Shown here: piece by piece, positions 24,921 to 35,500 of the stretch
Position numbering within the stretch: position 1 is the first letter of the stretch
Layout: every line of letters begins with the position of its first letter
DNA from: Atkinsonella hypoxylon
Taxonomy: Eukaryota > Ascomycota > Sordariomycetes > Hypocreales > Clavicipitaceae
Direction: 5' to 3'
Length of the DNA stretch: 61,725 nt
Assembly (NCBI GenBank): GCA_000729835.1
Contig: JFHB01000185.1
Span: forward strand, 1-61,725
The notes under the pieces: generated by a model
What the model was told of the DNA's origin: nothing
The model's database searches: none
The model's input: the letters and a program-made list of their open reading frames with translations, nothing else
Made by a program: the position numbers and the translations under genes

Positions 24921-25163
24921 TATTACAGTAGGATCTAATATAGGTTTATTAGAAGTAATAATAGGTTGTTAGATTTAATAGGTTATACAATAAATCGTAA
25001 GAGGAGTTGTAAGAGCTTCTATAAGGAGCATCTAGTAATAGTGTTCTAGTGAATAATAGTTAATTGTTTAATCTAACTACCTAAGTGTTGCTTCTAACTA
25101 CTTATACATAATTGCGGTTACGTGCACTAGTGACCTGCGGGTCTGTAGGATTATCCCGTAACA
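24921..25163 (-). repeat. Gypsy-1 copy A 5' LTR
   Basis: 243 bp, starting TATTACAGTAGG (mutated TGTTAC) and ending ATTATCCCGTAACA. Its outer 80 or so bases, next to unique DNA, keep CA, TG and CG sites (TTGCGGTTACGTGCAC), whereas the inner part is RIPed. Confidence 0.9.
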
Positions 25164-25168
25164 CCTAG

Positions 25169-25905
25169 TCCTTCTTAGCTTAAAAAAGCTACAGAAATTT
25201 TCTTCCCCCCTTAATTAAATAATCCCTTATAATGTAGGGCTTTTATCTCTACAATTTCCTTCTTTCTTATATTAGTAATGTTTAAGCTAAAGTGCCCTTC
25301 TGTCTTTAATGCTTAGCAGCTTTTCCTTCTTTCTTCTAGGATCTCTATAAAAAACCTTCTAATTATATAACGCACTTTAATTAGAATAATTCCCCAGTAA
25401 AGCCTCTATTTTTATTGCCTTAAAACTAAACCCCTAAATAACTATACAGCCTACACTAAAGCAGGTAACAATATAGTGCACGTTAAGATTAAAGAGAATT
25501 AGTAAAGAGCAAGATATTTATTAGTGTATACTATTAAGTAATAGCAAGCAAGAAGATTAAATAGTTAGAAAAGGCAGAAATAAAATATTAATTGCAGCTT
25601 AGAAGATATATACGCGCAAAAGGAGCTAAATATGCTAAAGAGTTAGGGAAAGTGTTACTAGCAGCGAAGTAATATCTCTTAAGCGTTAAGTGTTGTAAAT
25701 TAAAGCAGGCTAAAAGATATTAATTAATTAAAAGAGCAAAAGCCTAAAAAAGAATCAGCAGAAGCTGCTTTTACGCTTGCTTGCTTGAACTATCTATATG
25801 TCTAGGCGATGCGCACTCTTATAGAGAAAAATCTGTATGTAGCATCCCTTGTAAAGCTAATATAAGAGCGCAAGGGGGTAACCCCGCCGCGACACATTAT
25901 GTAGA
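25169..25905. other. Low-RIP island, possible 5' end of Gypsy-2
   Basis: 737 bp with normal CA, TG and CG content, unlike everything to its left. It resumes the target sequence after the CCTAG duplication, so by position it is the 5' leader or 5' LTR side of Gypsy-2 in minus sense. Near its right end, GGGGTAACCCC at 25875-25885 is a small inverted repeat, followed by GCCGCGACA ending at 25894. Read on the minus strand this would begin TGTCGCGGC, a plausible LTR start. No partner LTR was found, no clear gene is visible on either strand, and the last bases before the Copia LTR are CATTATGTAGA. Confidence 0.5.
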
Positions 25906-26612
25906 TGTTAAAAATAAGCTACCCTGTATAGCCTATTTTTATGCTTGCTAGTTGCCTATTAGTTGCTCTATCACGTGACCCTAACTAGGTCTTGTTACGT
26001 TGATTTTTGGTAGAGATATTGCTGTTACTAGATGCGAAACATCTAGATTCGACTAAGGCAAAGTTGCCTAACCTATAGTTAACTTTAACAGCGATTTTCT
26101 CTACAACTAGCAATAGTAGAAATTCAAGAAGTATACCATTCGAAAGCTAAGAATTAGGGCTATCTAATAGTATAATTGTTGGATAGAGTTGCTTATAAGG
26201 GTTGCTTGTTATTAGTGGAATTTATTAAATTGTGCACGTAGGCGTCTCGTTTGTATAGCCGTAAGTCGATTTTTTTGTTTTTATATAGTAAATCTTTTTG
26301 CGGAAATTATAAAGTAGCCTATAAGCCCCTTCTAGCGACTACGGCCCGCTAATATAGTTAGTAGGTCTATAAGGGACTAGAAAGATTCGAGATCCTACCC
26401 TCACTAAGTTCGTTACAGCGCTCTCAATATAAAGATACCACTATTACAGTTATCTATTGCCTCTACGTGATCTAGTACTATACACTACAGCTTGATTTAG
26501 GCTGCTGCTGCTTCCACTACGTGATAATTGCTAGGAGCAATTACAGGTGCTAAATCTAAGAGACCACTACCCTCTTAGATATCTAGTCCTGTAATCCCTA
26601 TTATTTTCAATA
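25906..26612 (+). repeat. Solo Copia LTR with unmatched flanks
   Basis: 707-bp LTR starting TGTTAAAAATAAGC and ending TATTTTCAATA (mutated CAACA). It is not followed by the primer-binding site or internal region seen at 31596 and 51451. The left 5 bases are GTAGA and the right are ATTCT, so there is no target duplication. The right side is Gypsy-1 gag (copy B); the left side is the low-RIP island. It is best explained as one recombinant LTR between two Copia elements at different sites. It is mildly mutated and keeps TCACGTGA at 25971-25978. Confidence 0.88.
25971..25978. promoter_or_regulatory. TCACGTGA palindrome in the Copia LTR, candidate bHLH site
   Basis: Palindrome with a CACGTG core about 65 bp into the LTR. 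It is kept in the 5' LTRs of Copia-1 (30958-30965) and Copia-3 (50806-50813), and mutated to TTACGTAA in the Copia-1 3' LTR (38084-38091). CACGTG is the classic E-box bound by bHLH factors; a promoter role here is inferred only. Confidence 0.3.
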
Positions 26613-28346
26613 ATTCTATAGTAGGCCCTATTATTAAAAACGTTAGAGCTGCTAAGGATACTGCAGCTCTAGCTAATAATTCTAGCTAGCCTCTAAATTC
26701 TAGTTTTACTAAGGCTAGAGCTACTACTCTCTTAGCAGCTAATTCCTTTAGTTTTACAGTAGGTACTAAGAACAATTATTTTAGTAATTTTTATAGAATA
26801 GAGGTTAGAACTAAAATTAACTATTGCTTTTATTCTAGTTTACCTAGTTACCTTAAGCTACCTTATTGTTTTTAAAGTTCTTACTATTAAATTTACTTTA
26901 AGTGTAGTAAGTATTAGTACTTTCCTTATAGTCTCTTAATTTTTATTATTTTTTTAAATCCTTAAGGCATTTTTATAGATCCTTAACCTTATTATTTACT
27001 ATAGTAATATATATAGATCTTAGGTCTTTTACTATTAAAATTAGGTATAGCTATTATAATCTTAGGTATAGCTTATAATAGAGTCTTAAAAGAAGCTAAA
27101 GATTAGTAGTTTTACTATTTATATAGGTATATTAAAATACTCTAGAGGTAAATTCCCTAAATAATTTTTCTTTAATTATATTTTACTCTATAAACTTAGC
27201 TAAATCTAGCTATATTATTGTATTCTAGATCTATATACTAAATTCTTTATAGATAGTAGTATAAATAGAGTTTAAACTACTAAAAATAGCTGTTTTTTTA
27301 TAGTAATTTAGATGCTGCTTATACTATATTAATATATTCCCTTTAAAGAGAGTCTAGAGCTTAATATAAATAGCTTCTTAGGCGTTAATTGCACTATAGC
27401 TATAGTAGTCTTTAACAGCTTAAATCTATAGCTCTATATTATAGAAAATAGTGTACTTTTCTTTATATAAAATTAGCTTATAGATATTTCTATTGTTAAA
27501 GAGTTTAAAGTAACTAATATTAGTAATTTTCTATATAGAATCTATTTATTCCTTAGGGGTTTAAAACTATATATTGCCTTAGTTATTCTATTCTTAACGT
27601 AGATCTAGCCTTTTATTTACTAGATTTAGCTAGAGATTATTGTTTCTAATATAGTGTAGTGCCTATTAATTTATATACTAATATTTAAAGTTACTAAATA
27701 CTTAATCTTAGTCTTTTTTAGCATTTTAGCTCTTCTTAGCCTTACTGTTATAGTATTGCTCTAATAGATTCTTTAGAAATTATAGTAGCTTTTATTCTTT
27801 TAGAAAAGTACTAAAGTATTTAAAGTATCTCTATATTATATAGTTTCCTTTACTTAGGGGTTGCTTTTAACCTTACTTCTAGTTCTAGTTATCTTTTAGG
27901 GGTAAGTAAGAATTAAAAGCCCTTTACCTATAATCCTTAAGCTAAGAGCCTTATTAGGTATAGTATTATTTATTGTATTTATCCTAAGGCTTAAGTGTAG
28001 TCTCTATCTTCTAGGCTAAGTATTATTGCTTTACCTAAAGAGTAGCGATTTTGTTGTTTAATTCTCTCTATAATTTGCTAATTTTATTAATTAATTCTCC
28101 CTTAATTCTACTAATTTACTTACTAATTTCTACAGAAAAACCTATAAGCTATTCTAGTAAGGGGTTCTCTTTTTTAAGTAGTTCTACTGCTTTCTCTACT
28201 TTATACTTTAGCCTAAAGGTATAAAACCTTTAGTAAGCCTATAAAAGCAGTAAGATTTTAGCTAGTTCTTTAATTAGTAAGTTCTTTCTAGTGGTTTAAG
28301 GTGTATTTAATAGATCTAGGTCCTTAGTAAGCAGTATAAATCTAGA
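26613..28346 (-). pseudogene. Gypsy-1 copy B, gag fragment
   Basis: 1734 bp, exactly colinear with 22657-24390 of copy A, covering most of gag in minus sense. The left end is cut by the solo Copia LTR. The right end is the insertion site of Gypsy-1 copy C; its last five bases CTAGA (28342-28346) are the expected target duplication, whose partner lies beyond the window. Pol and both LTRs of this copy are absent from the window. Confidence 0.87.
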
Positions 28347-28589
28347 TGTTACGGTGGGATCCGACGTGGGTTTGTTGGAAGTGACGATAGGTTGTCGGAT
28401 TCAACAGGTTATGCAATAAATCGTAAGAGGAGTTATAAGAGCTTCTGTGAGGAGCATCTAGTAATAGTGTTCTAGTGAATAATAGTTAATTGTTTAATCT
28501 AACTACCTAAGTGTTGCTTCTAACTACTTATATATAATTGCAGTTATATACACTAGTGACCTATAGGTCTATAGAATTATCCCGTAATA
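28347..28589 (-). repeat. Gypsy-1 copy C 3' LTR, outer edge nearly unmutated
   Basis: 243 bp. The first 60 or so bases keep the apparent ancestral text, starting TGTTACGGTGGGATCCGACG, with CG, TG and CA intact. The rest is mutated, ending CCCGTAATA. Confidence 0.9.
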
Positions 28590-30901
28590 AGTGCTGCCTC
28601 TACAAAAAAGATTAGCTGTTCTAGCTGTTCTAAAAATTAATTGTTAGTCGTTAGAAGGTATATTAGATTGAACTAAATAACTTGTTAATCTAGCTGTTAT
28701 AAAAGGCGCAGAAAGGTAGTTGTTGTTTTATTGTGTAAGTATGCATTGTTGTTGTTGTAGTGCAATCTACAGTGTAGGTTGCTACATTTATGTATTTTCC
28801 TATACACTTATAATGCCTAAATTACACTTATAATCTAGTAACTATTAAATCTATATATTAAATTAATAGATTTCCTTAAACCTAATAGAGCGTTAAAGCT
28901 TATTCTATATTCTATATATAAGTAAAGTTACGCAAAATTATCTTAGATAATGTTAAATTCTATAAATTAATCTTATGTAATAAAGCTAATTTATTAAATC
29001 TATATAGTACATTCTTTATGCAAAATTATTCTATATAGTGTTAAAAGCATTAAAAATTAATCTATATTAAAGTAAATTTTCTGTTAAATCCCTCTAGTGT
29101 ATTTCTCTATATATATACAGCTTATTCTAATCCCTAAGTATTAGTAATAGCAGTAAATTGTTAGTTAGTTATAGTAGGCTGTTAGTTCTCTCTAGAAAGT
29201 AAAGCTAAAGGACATTTCTAGCGGCTTTAGGGAGGGTTTTGCCTAAGAGGTACTAGTTTTACGCTTAGTAGGTATTTCTACTAGTTTACCTATAGCTGCT
29301 CTCTTAGTTAGCGTTTTTACCTTAGTTAGTGTTAGCTTTACTGTAGAAGGTATCTCTTATAGAATTAATAGAGAGAAATACATTAAAGATAGATTAATTA
29401 GAATAAACTAAGCACTTCTTCTACATTAAATAGTGCTAAATCTATTACTAAAGAGGCCTTATGCAGCAACAAGCTAGTTAGCTAAGCGTTCTAAGAAGTC
29501 TACATAAATGCAGTTAATTTTATATTATAAGCATCTACTTTCTGCCTATAGTGTATTAATATTACTAGTAACCTTTAGTAAGGTTTTATTTTTATTAATA
29601 ACGTTATTAATACCTTTATTAAATTAACTTATACTATTTAGTTAGTTATATATACTGCAGATAGCAGTCTATAATTTATTAAACTGCTTATTAAATAAAC
29701 CTCCTTTAGCCTCTATTTTAACCTAGTTAATCTTTTTATTTAACTTATTAATTTTAGTAATATAGAGGTTAAGTTGCTTCTATATAGCGTTACTACCTAT
29801 AGGAGTGTCCTTAAGGTAGGCTTTAATTATTTCCTTAGCATTAGATTTACACTTCTTCTAAAGAAGACTATTACACTAGCTTTAGGATTGCACTTTAGCT
29901 AATAGAATAAAGAGTAAGTCTATACAGCTAATACTAGCTAAGGTATCTATAATAGTGCTGTTAATCCCGCTAAATTTATTAGAGAAGTAGATAGTAAGCA
30001 ATACTACCTATAACAGTAAACTAGTAAATAAATCTACAGTAATAGTTTCCTTACCTCTTTTTACTATATTGCTACTATAGTATATAGTAGCTGCTGCTTT
30101 TGCCTATATCTTACCTCTTCTAGCCACTCTAGCATTACCTATAGATGCTTTAGTATCTTTACCTTTATATTGCTAGTTTTAGCGCTTTACTTTATAGTTA
30201 TTGTAAATCCTAAAGATATATATTACTGTATTCTGCTAGAGTAAGTAATGTATATTGTCTTTAGAGACCTTAATACTAGTTTTATCTATTATACTGCCTT
30301 TAAGAGCAAATTTATAGGTATAAGCGTAAATAGCATTTTCTATATTCTATACCTTTTCTTTAGCTCTATTAGTGTAGCAATACTAACTATAGTCTTCTAT
30401 AATAGGTTCTACATTAGTAATATTAATATTATCTTTAATTTCTATAGAAATAGTACTAGAGATAAACTTATTAACTTTTAGGGTGCTCTTAGCACTTCTA
30501 GGCCTACTAAAAGTGCTATATAGGCAGCAGAAATTAAGTAATATAAGATAAGTTTTAATGTTGTTTAGCTCTATAGCTACTGTATTACCTTTATAGTTAT
30601 ATTTCTACTTCTTAAACTTAGAACCTTTACTCTTAGCGTTAAAACTATTATTATAATTAATATATATATTAGAAGCAATATATTCTTCTTTAGGTTTAAA
30701 TAGTAGCAGTATTATAGCTTAAGCGTAGTTACTGTTGTTATTCCCTTCTTAGAATAAGCTATCTAGGTTTACTAGAATTAACGATTTTAAACTACTAGAA
30801 GAAAAGGATAATAGTAGCAGATTTTCTGCAGAAGGGACAGAAGGGGCTAGAAGTAGCTCTACAGAGGCTAGCTAGTTCTATAGGCTATAGAAATTTACTC
30901 T

Positions 30902-31595
30902 TGTTAAAAATAAGCTACCCTGTATAGCCTATTTTTTATGCCTACTAGTTGCTCTATCACGTGACCCTTATTAGGTCTTGTTACGTTGATTTTTGGTAGA
31001 GATATCGTTGTTACTAGATGCAAACATCTAGATTTAACTAAGGTAAAGTTGCCTAACCTATAGTTAACTTTAACTGCGATTTTCTCCATAACTAGCAATG
31101 GTAGAAATTCAAGAAGTATACCATTTAAAAGCTAAGAATTAGGGCTATCTAATGGTATAATTGTTAGATAGAGTTGCTTATAAGGGTTGCTTATTATTAG
31201 TGAAATTTATTAAATTGTGTATATAAGCGTCTCGTTTGTATAGCTGTAAGTTGATTTTTTTGTTTTTATATAGTAAATCTTTTTGCGGAAATTATAAAGT
31301 AGCCTATAAGCCCCTTCTAGCGACTACAGCCCGCTAATATAGTTAGAGGGTCTATAAGGGACTAGAAAGATTTAAGATTCTACCCTCACTTATTCGTTAC
31401 AGCGCTCTTAATATAAGATACCACTATTATTATAGTTATCTACTGCCTCTACGTAATCTATACTATATACTACAGCTTAATTTAGGCCGCTGCTGCTTCC
31501 ACTACGTAATAATTGCTAGGAGCAATTACAGGTGCTAAATATAAGAGACCACTACCCTCTTCTATCTAGTCCTGTAATCCCTATTATTTTCAATA
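30902..31595 (+). repeat. Copia-1 5' LTR
   Basis: 694 bp from TGTTAAAAATAAGC to TTTTCAATA. It has the same length as its partner; differences are transitions of RIP type, such as TCACGTGA here and TTACGTAA in the 3' LTR. Confidence 0.93.
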
Positions 31596-31609
31596 GGTTA
31601 TAAGCCAGG
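31596..31609 (+). promoter_or_regulatory. Copia-1 primer-binding site
   Basis: GGTTATAAGCCAGG directly after the LTR. It would pair with the anticodon-arm sequence of initiator Met-tRNA (GGGCTCATAACC), as in Drosophila copia, where an internally cut tRNA half primes. The A at the seventh position fits a RIPed G. Confidence 0.65.
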
Positions 31610-32535
31610 AAGACCTATCTGCAAGCTGTTAGCCCGCTGAAATCTACTATTGTGTACTGTATTACTCACTAGAAGCTATATTAAGACCTGCGCTAGCAGC
31701 TATCGCTGCTATTAGTAGCTTGCTGGAAGCTATTAATACCTGCCGCACATACATCGCTAGCCACTATACTAGTGTTTTCATTCTGCCCACCCTGTGCCTC
31801 CTGCACTAGTTCTATGCACCCTGTACATACACACTTTTAAAGCTATTCTTAATAGCTAGGTTCTATTGTTGCGCAACATCAAAATATACACATCTGCACA
31901 CATTACATTCGCACTGCGAATCGTTTTATTAGGCACTGCCTAATTAATTATTTCCATTAAGAAATAAGCTTAGCGCTGTACTGCATCGCTCGTTGTTGTG
32001 CTGTTATCTAGTATATTGTGCACTCTATGCACCTCTATTAGTGGCTATACTACAATTTGTAGTGCACGCCTAACAGCTCTTGTTGCGGATATTCCTATAT
32101 TTTCGGTCGCAGAATCAATTTGTGTAGTAATCCTACTAGTTAGGATTTTAAAGTAGGAATTAGCTGGATATCCCTAAATTGGCTGTGCCTAGGTCTCTAC
32201 TAATTTATTAGAACCTAATTGGAGAAGAATCTCCTGAATTTTTTGGCTAAAAATAGCTAGGACTGTGTTTTGTGCCCCTTGCGACCGCTTGTCAATCTAG
32301 TCTGCTATATAAATTGTATGCGCATACAGATCGCGATATAACGCAGCCTTAAAGCCCGTTATACCTGTTACGAAAGAAATTGGAGAAAAATCTCAGTATA
32401 ATTTCTGAAAATATAGGGCACTTCTAGCCTATATTTAGTAAGAATTATTACTGTTATTTACTACTATTTCCACTGTAATTTAGCTATAATTAGCTATAAA
32501 AGAGCGTTAAATTAGCTACTTTTTAAACCCTTAAA
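31610..32535 (+). other. Copia-1 untranslated leader
   Basis: About 0.93 kb with no ORF or recognised motif. It keeps many CA/TG sites and GC-richer patches (CTGCCCACCCTGTGCCTCC near 31785). Compared with Copia-2 and Copia-3 it lacks a stretch of about 20-25 bp near 32430. Confidence 0.6.
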
Positions 32536-35500
32536 ATAGCACTAAAAGGAACAGGCAAGGGAAAGAGCATAAGCCCTAAACGGGGTAGTGGTTCTAGTAC
32601 ACCAGCTACAGCTGCTACTAGCTTTCCTAGTCCAGCAAGGTCCCCCCCTTAGCTAGTAGATTCCTCTTCTAATAAAGAAGATTATACAGCTAAGAAGGCT
32701 CTAAAGGAAGCTAGATTAGCTTCTAAAAGAGTAGTGTAAGTCTATAATGTGCAAGCTAATCTAAAAGCTTAAATAGATAAGCAACAAGAGACCCTAAATA
32801 GATTTATTAGGTATAGTGAAGCAAAATAAAGCCAAAATGAAGGTAATATAGCTAATTTACTAAGTAAATTAGATACTATAATTACATCTATAGGTAATCT
32901 CTCTATAGGGTCTCCCTCTAAGGTAGTAGATCCTATTACTTCTAAAAGAGCTTCTAAAGTCTCTTTTAAAGCCCCTAAACCTTCTAGTTCCTCTAATAGT
33001 GCTACTTTTCTGCCTGCTTTTAATAAAGGCACTATAAAAGAGTTAAATAAGAAAGTCTACTCTATTCTAGAGGCTGCTAAGCTAAAAGGCCCTAAAAATT
33101 TTAAACAGTAGAAGCAAGCTTTAACTATTTAATTTAGAGCACTAGAATTCCCTTAATTTATTAATAATCCTAGTATAGCTAGTACTTTAGTAGATTTAGA
33201 ACAAGCTATTATCCTTATAATTATAAGAGATAGTTGCTAATCTAGACCTTAAGCTGCTATAAGCTGGCATAAGTCCCCTATAGATGCCTATAACGTTCTA
33301 GTTAGGCAATATTTGTAGAGTGCTAAAATACAATGTAGTACGCTATATACTAGTTATTACAACTTATCGTTTTTGAACTATAAGGGATCTTTAGAGGCCT
33401 TTAATGCTAAATTTAATAATTTACTAGCTAGATTACAGCTCTATAGTGTAGCTATTAATCCTATCGACTAGGTAAATTATTATATTAATGCTTTAAAGAA
33501 GACCTTCCCTAGCTAGGCTAAAAGGCAGCGATATTCTATTAGAGCTGCTAGAGCACAAGGTCTATCTGTAAAAATGCTGAATTTACAGTTCCTTATAGCT
33601 GATTTATTAGAAGAACAAAGAGATAAAAGCTCCTCTATATCTAAAGCTCTTAGTTATAAGGCTTCTAATAGTTCTAATAATAATAAAGCTAATTAAGGAA
33701 AGAATCCTCCCAATCAGAAGAAGAATTCTAACGATTCTAATTCAAATGATTCTAATGTCTCTAAAGATACAGACAAAGCCTCTAAGAATAAGAAGAAGTA
33801 GAAGGGCTGAAGAAGAAGTAACAAAAACTCTAGGAATAAGGATAGAGAAGCTGCTTTTGCTATAGGTTGTTATAACCTATCTACTAGCAACCAGGATACT
33901 ATAGAATCTAATGATTCTAGCAGTTCTAGTAGTAATAATTCTTACGATTTAGATACAGAATCCACTACTAGTAATACTAGTACTACTAGTAATAATACCC
34001 CTTCTTTTAACTATTCCAATAGAATAATTAAAAACTCCTTACTATACAATACAGGTTCTACCTATTATATAGTTAACAATAAGGCATTTTTTAGGACTTT
34101 TAAGCCTATAAAAAAGGGTAAAACCGCGCCTATTGCTACTAGAGAAGGTCCTATTTATCCTAAAGAACAGGGAACTACTGTATTCTAGGTACTAGTTAGT
34201 ATAAATCCAGCTAAATACAGGCCTTTAGCTCTAAAGGATGCTCTATATTGCCTAGGTTTAGATACTAACCTAATTAGTGGTCTAAAGCACTATTTAACAG
34301 GGGGCACTCTCCTTAGAAATCAGCTATTTCTAGCTAATAAAAGCTGCTGTAGGCTTCTAAATCCTAAAAAGCATAGTTTCTTTCTACAGCTTAAGGGGCA
34401 AGAGACCCCTAGAGTGTGTAAAAACCACGTAAATCTCTCTTATATAGGATTTACTAGCAATAGTTATAATAGCAGTTATAATGCTAGTTATTCTATAGAG
34501 GTTTAAATCCCTTAACAGCCTAGTTTTAATCCTAAGGAATATAGCTATATTAAGGAATTATCTGATTTTAAAGAAGATAATAATACTAATAATAATATTA
34601 TAGAGCTATTAGCCCTAGTTCCTAAACGGGCTCCTAGTTAGATTCCTTCTAATAACGGGGATTTAGAAGGTCTAAATCCTAAGTTGCTGGATATTAGAGG
34701 AAATAGCTGTCTAGATCCCTTAAACGAGGCCTATAGTTCTTAAGAGATCTAGCAAGATAGGGAGCAACAGGAAGTTAGCTCTAATGATAATTCTAGTAGT
34801 AATCCTACTGCTTCTTCTTCCTATAAGAAGCTCCTAGAATTAGCTGCTACTTAGCACATTAGATTAGGGTATATAGGACTCCCTTTACTAAAGAAGACTG
34901 CTTCTATTACTAAAGGAATCCCTGATTTTTTGAAAATTAAGGAAAAGGATTTTAACTGCCTAGCTTGCAACTAAGCTAAAGCTGTTAGAAGACCTAGTAA
35001 GCATACTATTCCTAATCCCCCTAGATGTTTAGATATTATAGAGGGAGATACCGTTAAGATAGAGCCTATACTGCACAATAAGAGGCCTCTAGTTCTTTTT
35101 CTAATTAATAGAAAATTACGGTATAAGTAGTCTTTTAATCTAGCTAATAAAGAAGGTTCTACTCTCTATAGCTGCATTAAAGGCTTCTTTAAGGAATTAA
35201 AAAACTAGTATAACTACTACCCTAAACACCTTTATTTTAATAGTAGTATAGAAATTAATACTAGGTTGCAAGCTTAGCTATCTTCTAAGGGTATTTGCTT
35301 TAGCACCTCTTGCCCCTATATTTACAAATAGAATAGGCTAATAGAGAGAGCTATAAGGGTACTTCTAGACCGTTTGCGTGCTACCCTACAGTGGTTACAA
35401 TTACCTCTATATCTATAGTCTTACATCCTTTCTGCTATAGTGGATTTAGTTAATACTACTGTAAATAGCACTAAACTACTAAGTCCTAAACAGCTATATC

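Larger units (their letters stand above)
15215..25163 (-). mobile_element. Full-length Ty3/Gypsy chromovirus-like element Gypsy-1, copy A
   Basis: A complete 9949-bp element with two 243-bp LTRs (15215-15457 and 24921-25163) and a perfect 5-bp target duplication CCTAG (15210-15214 and 25164-25168). It is transcribed on the minus strand, so the 5' LTR is at the right. In sense order: LTR, gag-pol with C-terminal chromodomain (24717 to 18178), spacer, extra ORF (17799 to about 16030), 3' UTR, LTR. LTR ends form an inverted repeat TGTTACGG, seen in the less mutated edges at 28347 and 25155-25163. It sits inside Gypsy-2. All coding parts are broken by RIP stops, but lengths are preserved relative to copy C. 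Confidence 0.92.

Noticed and set aside
30248..30481. 77-codon plus-strand ORF in Gypsy-1 copy C
   Set aside because: It is antisense to ORF3, absent as an open frame in copy A, and its Ile/Phe/Tyr-rich content is typical of RIPed DNA.
30904..31098. 64-codon minus-strand ORF inside the Copia LTR, repeated at 38031-38225 and 50753-50947
   Set aside because: It recurs only because the LTR recurs, has no recognisable motif and is antisense to the element. A stop-free frame of this length is not informative here.
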